The notes under the pieces: model-generated
Seen by the model: only the letters and a program-made list of their open reading frames with translations
Told to the model about the DNA's origin: nothing
The model's database searches: none
Source of the DNA: Pseudomonadota bacterium
GTDB lineage: Bacteria; Pseudomonadota; Gammaproteobacteria; Burkholderiales; Gallionellaceae
Direction: 5' to 3'
NCBI GenBank assembly: GCA_021782995.1
Contig: JAJXUI010000016.1
Span: 1 to 57,887, forward strand
DNA: 57,887 nt
In this document: positions 25,718 to 34,912 of the stretch, piece after piece
How positions within the stretch are numbered: position 1 is the first letter of the stretch
Layout of the letters: each line of letters opens with the position of its first letter
Position numbers and translations under genes: made by a program

Positions 25718-27267
25718 TTTTTCAATTCCAGCGCTATCCGTCGCCCAAGCGCCGCGCCGCGCCGGCTGTAATGCTGTATTCCTATACAGTCACTTTCTAT
25801 CTCCACACATGTGAAGTTGTTGTCCCGCACAAAGCCGTAGGCACGGTAATGCATGGTGACATCCTTATTCACTTCAAAACCATCGTGCAGGCTTGCCGAG
25901 TCATGCACATAATCATCCGGGTTGCCGTTTGCAAACGGCCAGGGCCAGTAAAACGCGGAGGCCGTGATGGAATGCATGACCAGCGGCAGGCGGCCTTGCA
26001 CCCTGTGCTCGAAATGAATTTCCGCAGTACATGAGCTGTGCGCATCGCCACACAGGAAAACCACATTCTGGATTTGTTCCTGCACGATCACCTGTAACAA
26101 CTGGCGGCGCGTTGCAGGAAAAGCTGCCCAGGCATCATCCTTGCATTTGTTGCGCTGTGCCATTTCATCTGTACCAGCCGTTACCAAATCATTCGGCACG
26201 AATGTGCTGGGACTGACCACGAATTTCGGCCGGTTGCCATGTTGCTGTTGCTGTGCAACCAGCCAGTTGCACAGCCCCTCAAGCTGCCGCGAATGACAAG
26301 GGGAGTCCGGTGCAGGATCGCCGAGCATGTGATTGGAAACCAGGCTGCACCTTCCATCATCCTGTACGCGCATGCTACGGCTGTCGATCACGAAAAACGG
26401 ATAGCCGCCACACTCAAATGAATAGTACAGCTGATCTCCATGGCCAGGCCTCACCTCGCCTGTGGCTGAGTAGTTTCTCGGTGAGTGCAGCCACTGGAAT
26501 TTTCGATAGGCCGATAGCGCATTTTCAAACAACGACGGATTTTTTGCGGTGCGCCCCGAGTTCCAGTCATTCTCGATTTCGTGATCGTCGAGAATCATGT
26601 AAGTCGGCATAGTGCGCAACAGGTCACGCATGCCGGGTGAGGAGAATGCAGTCCGGTAGCGCGCGCTGAATGCCGCAGGCGTTTCAGCCTTGAAAAAGGG
26701 AAACCAGCTTGCCACCTTGTCCGCATAGATCTGGTCGCCATTCATCAACACAAACCTGATACTGGGGTCGCTCATGCATCGTGTATGCATCGCCGCAAAA
26801 ATGCGGTCTGACCTGCGCGAAGGCCATAGCAGGCCGGGGTAGCGACAGGAACCGAGCAAGAAGGCAATACGCTGCCCTGCAGACTCTGGAAATGTGCGTA
26901 TCTCAGCCCTCTGGACTGAGTCTGGCAGGCTGTGGGGCATTTCCGGGCATGCCCTGCAGGCCATACCCATCAAGGCTTCAGGTGCAGTCTCCCCATTCTG
27001 CAAAACCAGTATTGCGCAATACGCGACATAGCGGGCATCCGCCTGGAGCCCTTCCAGGATTGTCACACCACATAGCGCCTCTTGGCGTGGCAAGCTGAAA
27101 ATTTTCAGGCAATTTTCCACAGCCCGGCCGGATTCATCAAACAGCCATACCACGCCATACTGCATTCCCGGTACATCAGCCTGTCCCTGCAACCACAACG
27201 TGGCGCCATGTGCAGTCACATGACCAACCAGGGGGCCCAGTGCGGGGAGGTGCAACCCACATTCCAT
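25714..27267 (-). CDS. PhoD-like alkaline phosphatase family protein
   Basis: Calcineurin-like metallophosphoesterase of the PhoD group, 517 residues. An N-terminal beta-sandwich (about 1-115; LGPLVGHVTAHGATLWLQG) precedes the phosphatase domain, with metal-site blocks LLGSCRYPG, FVLMNGDQIYADK, MILDDHEIENDWN and VVFLCGDAHSS. ATG at 27267 has AGGA seven bases upstream. There is no Tat or Sec signal peptide, unlike classical secreted PhoD, so this copy is predicted to be cytoplasmic. It is alone on its strand between the pseudogene and a divergent GGDEF-EAL gene. The substrate is unknown. Confidence 0.9.
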   Translation of the reverse strand: MECGLHLPALGPLVGHVTAHGATLWLQGQADVPGMQYGVVWLFDESGRAVENCLKIFSLPRQEALCGVTILEGLQADARYVAYCAILVLQNGETAPEALMGMACRACPEMPHSLPDSVQRAEIRTFPESAGQRIAFLLGSCRYPGLLWPSRRSDRIFAAMHTRCMSDPSIRFVLMNGDQIYADKVASWFPFFKAETPAAFSARYRTAFSSPGMRDLLRTMPTYMILDDHEIENDWNSGRTAKNPSLFENALSAYRKFQWLHSPRNYSATGEVRPGHGDQLYYSFECGGYPFFVIDSRSMRVQDDGRCSLVSNHMLGDPAPDSPCHSRQLEGLCNWLVAQQQQHGNRPKFVVSPSTFVPNDLVTAGTDEMAQRNKCKDDAWAAFPATRRQLLQVIVQEQIQNVVFLCGDAHSSCTAEIHFEHRVQGRLPLVMHSITASAFYWPWPFANGNPDDYVHDSASLHDGFEVNKDVTMHYRAYGFVRDNNFTCVEIESDCIGIQHYSRRGAALGRRIALELKN

Positions 27268-27416
27268 GAAAGATCCTTTCCACTCTCCTATGTCAGCTGC
27301 ATGACTGGATGCAACAAATCAAAGAGCAATAGCCGTTTGAACCATGCGTAAGCCGGCAGTTTACCCCGAAGCATCGCCATGCCACATCCAGTCCGCCAGC
27401 AACTACTGATGGAACC

Positions 27417-27444
27417 TTGACCATTCCTTTTATATCATGATAAA
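27417..27444 (+). promoter_or_regulatory. Possible promoter of the GGDEF-EAL gene
   Basis: TTGACC (27417-27422) and GATAAA (27439-27444) are 16 bases apart. Transcription would begin only a few bases before ATG 27454, so either that start is nearly leaderless or translation begins at the in-frame ATG 27475. Weak prediction. Confidence 0.3.
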
Positions 27445-27453
27445 TAGAAGGAA

Positions 27454-30400
27454 ATGCATGAACACAAGCCGACCATGGCCTCCCTTACCCATAACAACCG
27501 GATTAAACGCCTGTTCTTCGCATTCACTGCGCTGATTGTTCTGGCGTATTGCATGATCATCTATCAAAACTGGCAAAACACGCTGGATGATACCAGGCAG
27601 ACACTGGATCACATCAACAGCGCCCAGGTACAAGGGGTGATTTCCACGCTCAAATCCCATGAAATCGTGCTGCAAGTGCTGGGCAACCAGCTCCTGCGTG
27701 CAGGCGCCCTCAAGTATCCGGAAAAAGGTCGCGCCCTGATCGAAAGCATCAAGAAACTGCATAGTGACTTCATAGGCTTCGGATTAATTCGCACCGATGG
27801 GCAAATCGTCCTGATCAGCGGCATAACCGCAGGAACGCCCCTCCCTAATCTGATGCAATCGGCTGAAACACGTGACAGCTTCCGCCAAACCATGCAATCC
27901 GGGCATATCCAGATGGGGCGCGTCTATTTCATGCCAACCCTGCAGCAATGGGTGATACCGATACGCACCCCGTTGTTTGATGACCATGGAAAAATCGTTG
28001 CGGTCATGTCTGCCGGATACGGCATCAATGCCAATGCGACCAGCTGGTCGAAAATCTCCATTCCTCCCTACATTACCACCGCCATATTGCGGGATGACAA
28101 TTACATTCAGTTCCTCTATCCCAAACCTGCCGGATTTGACCTGAACGAAGTCTATCTACAGCCCGTAAACAGCAGCACGCAGGAACAACTGGCAGCGATC
28201 CCGACCGGCAAGGGATTTACCCAGCTCTATCTGGAAAGGCTGGGTATCCATACTTATGTCATGTTTACCCGGATGGATGAGTATCATCTGCTGTCCGCCG
28301 CGTATATCCCGAGACAAGTCATCGTGATGCAATGGTTGCGCTCATTGATCGCACCGACAGTACTGCTGCTGATATACCTGGTTGCCGGATTCTGGGTCTA
28401 TCGCCGCACCATGAAGCAACAGGCACTTGCTCAGCATGAAATCGAGAAGCTCTCCAACTGGCAGCATGCAATCCTGGACAGCACCGAATACAGCATGATT
28501 TCAACTGACGTCAACGGCATCATCGTCGGCTTCAATTCCGCAGCGGAGCAAATGCTTGGCTATAAAGCCGAAGAAATGATAGGCCGCCACACGCCGCAAA
28601 TCATACATGACACACAGGAGGTAACTCGCAGGGCAATCGAGCTGAGCCATGAGCTTGGCCGCGAAATCAAGCCCGGCTTTGAAGTGTTTATCGCGAAGGC
28701 AACGCCGTGCAAAGCTGAAGAAAGGGAATGGACCTATATCCGCAAGGATGGCAGCCGCTTCCCGGTACACCTTTCAGTTACCCCCATGAAAGATGAACAG
28801 GGTGCAATCTCAGGTTACCTCGGCGTCGCGTCCGACATATCCGATATCAAGCAAGCGCAAAACGAATTGCATGAAAGCGAAAACCGCTACAGGATCCTGT
28901 TTGATGGCGCCAGCGACAGCATCTTCCTGATGCAGGGGGATACCTTCATCGATTGCAATACGGCAACGCTTAAAATGTTCGGCTGTACGCGTGAACAAAT
29001 TATTGGCCAGCCGCCTTACCGCTTCTCACCCGCAGTTCAGCCGGACGGGAGATCATCCGAAGACAAGGCACTGGAGAAGATTTCTTCAGCAATCAATGGC
29101 GAATCACCCAGATTCGAGTGGCTGCACTGCCGCCTGGATGGCACCCCGTTTACTGCCGAAGTTTCGCTGAAGGCCATCCAGATCAAGGATCAGACACACC
29201 TGCTGGCAACCGTGCACGACATCACCGACCGCAAGCAGGCAGAAGAAAAACTCTCCTACCTCGCAAACCATGATGCCCTGACCGGCCTGAACAACCGCCA
29301 CTCCATGCACACAGAAATCGGCAGCAAGCTGGCCAGCAACCCGGAGACACCGGCGGCCCTGTTGCTGATAGACCTGGACCGGTTCAAGGAAATCAACGAC
29401 ACCCTCGGGCACCATTTCGGTGACCAGGTGCTGCAGAAGCTGAGCATCCTGATGAAAAGCATCGTCAACCGCAAGGATGCGCTGGTGAGCCGGCTGGGCG
29501 GCGACGAATTCACCATCTTCCTGCCATACTTTGCCAGCATCAGGGACATACAGTATCTGGCCCAGCAACTGCGCAATGCCATCCGCCAGCCGATCGAAAT
29601 CGACAGCATCCAGCTTGAAGTCAACGCCAGCATCGGCATCGCACTGTATCCCCAACACGGCAGGAACAGCCATGACCTGATGCGCTCGGCCGATGTCGCG
29701 ATGTACACCGCCAAGAACGAGAACAAGGGGGAAATGATTTACGACCCCGCAACAGACCAGCACACACATGAACGCCTGGCCATTATTGGAGAATTGCGCA
29801 ATGCCATCAGCAATCACCAGCTCTGCCTGCACTACCAGCCGAAATATGACCTGAAAACCCGGCAGATCACCGGATTTGAAGCCCTGGTGCGCTGGAATCA
29901 CCCCACATTTGGCCTGATCTATCCTGATACTTTCATCCCGCTGGCCGAGGTCAGCGACATCATCCACCCGTTGACCATGGAGGTGATGCAGATGGCTTCG
30001 GATCAGCAACATGAATGGCTGCAGCAAGCCCTGCAGTTTTCCGTGGCTGTCAATATTTCAGCGCGCAACCTGAGCAGTGACAACAGCATCCATCAACTGA
30101 AGGACATGTTGCAGCAACACAAGTTCGACCCCGGCATGCTGGAACTGGAAATTACCGAATCCTCCCTGATGAAGGATCCGGAAGGTGCCATCATCAAGCT
30201 CAAGCAGATTGCCGAGATGGGGGTCAAGCTTGCCATCGATGATTTCGGCACAGGCTATTCTTCGCTAGCCTACCTGAAAAAACTGCCGATCCAGACACTC
30301 AAGATAGACCGATCGTTTGTCAAAGACATGATCAGCAACGCCAAGGATATGCAGATTGTGCAATCGACCATCAGCCTGGCACATAGCCTGGGCGTGCACG

Positions 30401-30552
30401 TGATCGCAGAAGGCGTGGAAGACAAGGCAACGGCAGATGCCCTGATGCAAATGGGCTGCGACATGATTCAGGGCTACTACCTGAGCAAGCCCAGGCCCTG
30501 GAATGAAATTTCCCGCTGGATGGCCGAGAGCCATCCGGCGAAAAAACTCTAG
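27454..30552 (+). CDS. Cache-PAS-PAS-GGDEF-EAL c-di-GMP enzyme
   Basis: Membrane sensor of 1032 residues that can make and break c-di-GMP. Order: TM1 (about 20-40), periplasmic double-Cache domain (about 45-285), TM2 (about 292-315), PAS (about 335-460), PAS (about 470-590), GGDEF (about 598-755, motif SRLGGDEF intact) and EAL (about 775-1020). EAL catalytic residues are all present: FEALVRW, the Asn in VNISARNL, EITES, the DD and Lys of IDDFGTGYSS and LKID, the Glu of AEGVE and the Gln of MIQGYY. Phosphodiesterase activity is thus likely; GGDEF may be catalytic or a GTP sensor. It stands as a single gene converging with the rhodanese gene. The ligand is unknown. Confidence 0.95.
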   Translation: MHEHKPTMASLTHNNRIKRLFFAFTALIVLAYCMIIYQNWQNTLDDTRQTLDHINSAQVQGVISTLKSHEIVLQVLGNQLLRAGALKYPEKGRALIESIKKLHSDFIGFGLIRTDGQIVLISGITAGTPLPNLMQSAETRDSFRQTMQSGHIQMGRVYFMPTLQQWVIPIRTPLFDDHGKIVAVMSAGYGINANATSWSKISIPPYITTAILRDDNYIQFLYPKPAGFDLNEVYLQPVNSSTQEQLAAIPTGKGFTQLYLERLGIHTYVMFTRMDEYHLLSAAYIPRQVIVMQWLRSLIAPTVLLLIYLVAGFWVYRRTMKQQALAQHEIEKLSNWQHAILDSTEYSMISTDVNGIIVGFNSAAEQMLGYKAEEMIGRHTPQIIHDTQEVTRRAIELSHELGREIKPGFEVFIAKATPCKAEEREWTYIRKDGSRFPVHLSVTPMKDEQGAISGYLGVASDISDIKQAQNELHESENRYRILFDGASDSIFLMQGDTFIDCNTATLKMFGCTREQIIGQPPYRFSPAVQPDGRSSEDKALEKISSAINGESPRFEWLHCRLDGTPFTAEVSLKAIQIKDQTHLLATVHDITDRKQAEEKLSYLANHDALTGLNNRHSMHTEIGSKLASNPETPAALLLIDLDRFKEINDTLGHHFGDQVLQKLSILMKSIVNRKDALVSRLGGDEFTIFLPYFASIRDIQYLAQQLRNAIRQPIEIDSIQLEVNASIGIALYPQHGRNSHDLMRSADVAMYTAKNENKGEMIYDPATDQHTHERLAIIGELRNAISNHQLCLHYQPKYDLKTRQITGFEALVRWNHPTFGLIYPDTFIPLAEVSDIIHPLTMEVMQMASDQQHEWLQQALQFSVAVNISARNLSSDNSIHQLKDMLQQHKFDPGMLELEITESSLMKDPEGAIIKLKQIAEMGVKLAIDDFGTGYSSLAYLKKLPIQTLKIDRSFVKDMISNAKDMQIVQSTISLAHSLGVHVIAEGVEDKATADALMQMGCDMIQGYYLSKPRPWNEISRWMAESHPAKKL

Positions 30553-30566
30553 GACGTCCCCGGTTT

Positions 30567-31142
30567 TCAGATTACCGTCAGGCCCAGCAGGCACCAGTCC
30601 TGCATGCCGCCGCGATACCATTTCAGCCTGTCGGGCGGATAACCCAATGCCAGCAGGGTGCGTATGTAATTGGGCGTCTGTCCGCACCAGGGGCCATTGC
30701 AGAAAATGGCCAGGGTCGTGGCGTTCCTGAAATCCAGCACGCCTGCATGTGTCCTGACGCCGCAATATTCAATCAATGCCGCCGTCAATCCCGGCAAGTC
30801 TGTGGCTTCTCCTGCCATGTTCTGCGCAAACGGCATGTTGACCGCACCGGGTATGGTGCCTTTTGCATACCAGTCATCCGTACGTGAATCGACAACCAGC
30901 AGATTGAGCTCCCCTTGCCGGATGCACGCGAGGCAATCCAGCAACTCCAGTTCACCCAGCGTTTCCACGCCGGCATGCAACTGCATGGGCTGGATGCAAT
31001 AGGGCGGGCAAGGCCTGGCCGTCGCCGCATAGTCGGCACGCAGGGTTGCCGCGGAATCAGTTGCTCGCCGTATCAACACCGGCCTGCCCTGATGCAACAC
31101 CTCCACTGCCGGCATGCCGTCAATAATGCTGTATTCAGCCAT
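30567..31142 (-). CDS. Rhodanese-like domain protein
   Basis: Protein of 191 residues with one C-terminal rhodanese-type sulfurtransferase domain (about 85-190): LLVVDSRTDDWYAKGTIPGAVNMPF, then the active-site loop IFCNGPWCGQTPN with the predicted catalytic Cys. The N-terminal part has the compact motif CPPYCIQPM, seen in a subgroup of bacterial rhodaneses. ATG at 31142 is used; TTG at 31163 would add seven residues. It is 50 bases after argC on the same strand. No signal peptide is evident. The physiological sulfur acceptor is unknown. Confidence 0.87.
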   Translation of the reverse strand: MAEYSIIDGMPAVEVLHQGRPVLIRRATDSAATLRADYAATARPCPPYCIQPMQLHAGVETLGELELLDCLACIRQGELNLLVVDSRTDDWYAKGTIPGAVNMPFAQNMAGEATDLPGLTAALIEYCGVRTHAGVLDFRNATTLAIFCNGPWCGQTPNYIRTLLALGYPPDRLKWYRGGMQDWCLLGLTVI

Positions 31143-31193
31143 GATCCATTCTGGTGAGGTCAAATGCCGTATATAGTTTGCACTGAACGGAAA

Positions 31194-32126
31194 TTACACG
31201 CCCAGCATCAGCTTCAGGTTTTGCACTGCGGCACCACTCGCCCCCTTGCCCAGGTTATCCAGTCGCGCCACCAGTACCGCCTGTCCCAGCGTGTCATTGC
31301 CATACACACTGAGCTCCATCCTGTTGGTATTGTTGAGCGCTGTAGGCTCCAGGCGGCCATTGGCAGCAGGCGCCACCACCTGCACCCATTCGCTGCCTGC
31401 GTAGTGGGCGCGCAGGGCATCTTCCAGTTGCTGCGCGGAAGTGACGCCTTTCATCAGGTCAAACTGCAGGCCCACCTGGTCCAGCATGCCTGCGTAGTAA
31501 TTTGCCACCGCCGGAACAAAGATGGGCCGCCGTGTCAGCCCGCTATACCGCTGCAGTTCCGGTACATGCTTGTGGTAGAGGCCCAGCCCGTAAATTTCCA
31601 GTGGTGGCGCGGTATGCGTCACCTCATAGGCCTCGATCATCTGCCGACCACCGCCTGAATAACCGGAATAGCCAGACAGCACCACCGGATAATCGGGCGG
31701 CAACAGGCCTGCATCCACCAGCGGACGCAGCAATGCAATACCACCCGTCGGGTAGCAGCCCGGATTTGAAACGCGCCTTGCCCCTGCCACAGCGTTGGCC
31801 TGGTTGCGGGTCAGTTCGGGGAAGCCGTATACCCAGTCTGGCGCCACGCGATGCGCAGTCGAGGCATCGATGATTTTGGGTCCCAAACGTCCTGTAGCTT
31901 TTTCCAGCTCATCCACCAGCGCCACCGTCTCGACTGCAGCATCGTCATGCAGGCACAGGATCACCATATCCACCCGCGACAGCAATTCACGCTTGGCCGC
32001 CGGGTCCTTGCGCAACTCGGGGTCGATGCTCACCAGCTCGATTTGCGGCATGGCTTGCAGCCGTTCCCGTATCTGCAGGCCTGTTGTTCCGGCTTCGCCG
32101 TCTATAAAGATTTTATGTTGGGTCAT
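31194..32126 (-). CDS. argC: N-acetyl-gamma-glutamyl-phosphate reductase (type 2)
   Basis: NADPH-dependent reductase of arginine synthesis that converts N-acetylglutamyl phosphate to the semialdehyde. The 310-residue product matches the shorter type-2 ArgC group: N-terminal [18 protein letters not shown] nucleotide loop, catalytic Cys in [14 protein letters not shown], and HKHVPEL and [16 protein letters not shown] near the end. ATG at 32126 gives the standard start; the reading extends upstream to 32207 without support. It lies apart from other arg genes, as is common. Confidence 0.95.
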   Translation of the reverse strand: MTQHKIFIDGEAGTTGLQIRERLQAMPQIELVSIDPELRKDPAAKRELLSRVDMVILCLHDDAAVETVALVDELEKATGRLGPKIIDASTAHRVAPDWVYGFPELTRNQANAVAGARRVSNPGCYPTGGIALLRPLVDAGLLPPDYPVVLSGYSGYSGGGRQMIEAYEVTHTAPPLEIYGLGLYHKHVPELQRYSGLTRRPIFVPAVANYYAGMLDQVGLQFDLMKGVTSAQQLEDALRAHYAGSEWVQVVAPAANGRLEPTALNNTNRMELSVYGNDTLGQAVLVARLDNLGKGASGAAVQNLKLMLGV

Positions 32127-32303
32127 GGCTATATAAGGCGACTTCTGAATGTGCCGAAAGTATATGAAGAAAGCAGGATAATACCTTCCCTGCCGGTATC
32201 GATTCAAGGAAGCATTGCCTGCTCGGGCACAAACCTCCCTCCATCCGGCAATCGAACCGGAGAACCTGCATTGGAACAGCTTATGCCATGACTTTCTGCA
32301 ATC

Positions 32304-32474
32304 TCATTTATCCCGGCCCTGCTGCTTCCACTGTTCATAGCATTCGAGCCCGCAATAATGCGCAACATAATCATCCGTCTCGGGCGTCAGGGCATCGGTT
32401 AACGGCACCTCGAGCAAACAGAATTCACATGCAATCAGATCCACTTCAGAAAAATCTGCAACATTGGACAACAT
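32304..32474 (-). CDS. Small DUF3330-like cysteine protein (56 aa)
   Basis: Short gene with ATG at 32474 and a strong ribosome site GGAGG five bases upstream. The 56-residue product has two cysteine pairs, CEFC near residue 16 and CGLEC near residue 41, plus a His just before the second pair, a likely zinc ribbon. The pattern (ACEFCLLEVPLTDALTPE, then YVAHYCGLECYEQW) resembles DUF3330 proteins, some of which ride on mercury-resistance transposons, though none is seen here. It stands alone between argC and the DUF6765 gene, all on the minus strand. Function is unknown. Confidence 0.8.
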   Translation of the reverse strand: MLSNVADFSEVDLIACEFCLLEVPLTDALTPETDDYVAHYCGLECYEQWKQQGRDK

Positions 32475-32817
32475 GGCAACCTCCTGCCTGATATACGCAA
32501 TCGAAACACAACATCAGTGCAATCGATGTGTTTCACCGAAGCTTGCAAACCGCAAAGCTTCCACAGCCGAGGAATGACAGTTGATCAAACAGAAATGAAA
32601 AGACACTGACCTGTATTCTGGCCGCGTGTCATAACCTTACGCCTGCCAAACTGAAAATACCAGCCCGAAAGATATTTTATATAATATATTCAAATAGATA
32701 TTAATTCAATCTATCAGGCTCCAGGCTGGATACTTGTACTCGCAGCCAGCCAGCAATAGATCGATATGCGAAATTCACTTTTATACGGAATTAAGACCGG
32801 CATCCATGTGCCAGGTT
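32475..32817. other. Intergenic region without a gene, A/T-rich in part
   Basis: No convincing reading frame on either strand. It holds the leader of the small cysteine-protein gene next to 32474 and an A/T-rich patch at 32671-32715 with a divergent copy of the recurring element. I see no RNA gene or hairpin with a T-run. Confidence 0.6.
32683..32696. repeat. A/T-rich recurring element, copy 3 (divergent)
   Basis: AATATATTCAAATA differs from AATATATTCAATA by one inserted A. A second related string, AATTCAATCTATC, follows about ten bases later. It lies downstream of the DUF6765 gene and about 210 bases upstream of the small cysteine-protein gene. Confidence 0.5.
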
Positions 32818-33999
32818 CTAAGCTGCACAAATGCCATATCTGGGCAGGATTTCATGAACAACATCGCTACGGTGCCTCTGCAATGCATCGTGAAAATGTT
32901 TCCAGTGACTGACCAGAAATGCCTCCGTGTATGCAAACTGTTCCAGCCCGGTATCGGTTTCTTCCCTGGTTCCCAGCGCAGCCTCTTTCCAGCTGCCAAC
33001 GCCTTTGGCGATATATACCGGCACCTCGTTGCCAAAACTGAATTCACCCCGGCCGATTGCCGCAAGCCAGTCCTGTCGCCGCCGCTCTCCATCCAGGTCC
33101 ACTGTATTTCGTATCAGTCGATCCAGGACCTGGCGGTCAGCTTCCTGCAGCCCGGGCTGCCTCTCCAGATGCATTTCCACGTCACCCGCACGCCAGGCTT
33201 GCATGGCCTTCGCCATCATTTCTACCGCCTTCATGAATGTTGCAGGATTATCACGCTTGATCAGCTGATTCCTGTAATCGGTATATTGCCAATGCAGGTA
33301 GGGATGATCCGGATAGACATCTGCAGCGGCATGACCCACTGGATTTTTGTGCATGAAGTCTGAAATGAATGCTGTGGGTAATTTTCTTTCAAACCACATC
33401 AGGCTGAATGCCTTGCCCAATACCTGGAAAAAATTCCTGATGTTGCTTTTCACCGAATCCAGCAGCTCCGCCTTGGTGAACTCCCGGATACGCCTGTCGA
33501 GCTCGTCATCACCACTCGTCATGTTTTTGACCTGATTGGCGATACATAGCGAGCCCACAAACCCCTGATGCGAAAAAGTGTCCGCGTAAACATGCATGGC
33601 GATGCCTAGCCGATGCAATCCCCTGTCCATATCCCTCTCACGCGCCGCATATCGCAACATGTCACGCGCAACATGACTGTCCGGCCGGCAAGCCAGCTTT
33701 TCCATTTCACCCCCCTGGGGCGTCTCGCCTGCGGGTAATAAGCCATTCCCCGGCAAAAAATGAAAGGGTATCCATGCCAGGTGATTTTCGACATCAACAA
33801 AATTGTTGTAATCAACCATCTTGTGTGCAGATGCGATGCGGGAATACAAATACCTGCTCTGCCTGAACCTGATCAGTCCAGCGTTGGTTGCATCATCAAC
33901 ATACTGCGCTGCATAAGCGATCGTCTGGGCATCCCCATACGAAAATCCTGCAATACGCGCTGCGACATAAGTTGCCGTGTGATGGCCATCAATCTGCAT
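32818..33999 (-). CDS. DUF6765 family protein
   Basis: Protein of 393 residues of unknown function. It begins MQIDGHHTATYVAARIAGF, the typical DUF6765 N-terminus, has no signal peptide and is largely helical. Conserved-looking His and Asp clusters (DGHHTATY; VDVENHLAWIPFHFLPG; GIAMHVYADTFSHQGFVG; DYNNFVD) recall metal sites of zinc-dependent phospholipase C and S1/P1 nuclease folds, so a metal-dependent hydrolase is a reasonable guess but no more than that. It stands alone, divergent from the YkgJ-type gene, with about 260 bases between them. Upstream ribosome site: AGGAG about six bases before the ATG. Confidence 0.8.
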   Translation of the reverse strand: MQIDGHHTATYVAARIAGFSYGDAQTIAYAAQYVDDATNAGLIRFRQSRYLYSRIASAHKMVDYNNFVDVENHLAWIPFHFLPGNGLLPAGETPQGGEMEKLACRPDSHVARDMLRYAARERDMDRGLHRLGIAMHVYADTFSHQGFVGSLCIANQVKNMTSGDDELDRRIREFTKAELLDSVKSNIRNFFQVLGKAFSLMWFERKLPTAFISDFMHKNPVGHAAADVYPDHPYLHWQYTDYRNQLIKRDNPATFMKAVEMMAKAMQAWRAGDVEMHLERQPGLQEADRQVLDRLIRNTVDLDGERRRQDWLAAIGRGEFSFGNEVPVYIAKGVGSWKEAALGTREETDTGLEQFAYTEAFLVSHWKHFHDALQRHRSDVVHEILPRYGICAA

Positions 34000-34263
34000 T
34001 CAGCACTCCTTCGGGTCAGTTTCGGAAATTCATTCTATCCTCAATACCTGATTGCAACTGCAAGACCTGCCCGCCATGAGCACTACGCCGTTCCCCTGCC
34101 TGATGCCTGAGATGCAGTCACAGCGCAGGATGGCTGCTGAGCTTGATTAGCCTGTACTTCGCACCTGCCCACAGGCGATCACTGCGTGTGCCGCAACAAA
34201 CACAATGCCAGCCGTCTGCACCCATGATAAAGTCAAGCGATACAGATTAATTCAACCGCACAC

Positions 34264-34776
34264 ATGGCCTGCCTCACCCAGCTTCACGATGATATCGACA
34301 ACCGCGTACACAACATCCTGCACGACCACCCGGACTGGCTATGCAGGAAGGGGTGTGATCATTGCTGCCGTCAACTTGCCAACATCCCCCAGCTTACCCC
34401 GGCTGAATGGGCGTTGCTGAAGGAAGGCCTGCAATCCCTGCCTGCACAGCAGCTGCGGGAAGTTGCCAGCCGCCTGAACAACCTGCCCAGCTCGCGCCCC
34501 TTTACCTGCCCCATGCTGGAACTGGCGACAGGTACATGCCCGGTGTACGCGCAGCGCCCGGTTGCCTGCCGCACTTATGGTTTCTATATACAACGCGACC
34601 AGGGGCTTTACTGTACCGATATCGAGTCCCAGACGGATGAGGGCAAATGGGACGGGGTGGTATGGGGCAATCAGGATGTCATAGACCGGCAACTCGGCAG
34701 CCTCGGACCAAGCCGGGCACTGAACGACTGGTTTCACCACTGGATAGCGGAAACTGAACAAAACTCAACACGTTAG
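34264..34776 (+). CDS. YkgJ family cysteine-cluster protein
   Basis: Protein of 170 residues with the YkgJ/UPF0153 zinc- or iron-chelating cysteine cluster: CRKGCDHCC at about residues 27-35, then CPMLELATGTCPVYAQRPVACRTYG in the middle. The cysteine spacing is that of a metal-binding site. Family function is unsettled; a metal chaperone or Fe-S role is often suggested. ATG at 34264 has no clear ribosome site. It precedes mfd by 136 bases on the same strand and may be transcribed separately. Confidence 0.88.
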   Translation: MACLTQLHDDIDNRVHNILHDHPDWLCRKGCDHCCRQLANIPQLTPAEWALLKEGLQSLPAQQLREVASRLNNLPSSRPFTCPMLELATGTCPVYAQRPVACRTYGFYIQRDQGLYCTDIESQTDEGKWDGVVWGNQDVIDRQLGSLGPSRALNDWFHHWIAETEQNSTR

Positions 34777-34912
34777 AAACTGCCATCTGACAATTTCCAA
34801 CTCCCTCACAAGGCAGCAGTAGATGCATTGATGCTCAGCAACGGGTACCCTCGTCGTACACCTTGCGGGTACAATATAACGCTTTACTGTTTCGCAACGC
34901 CGCCAGTCAACC

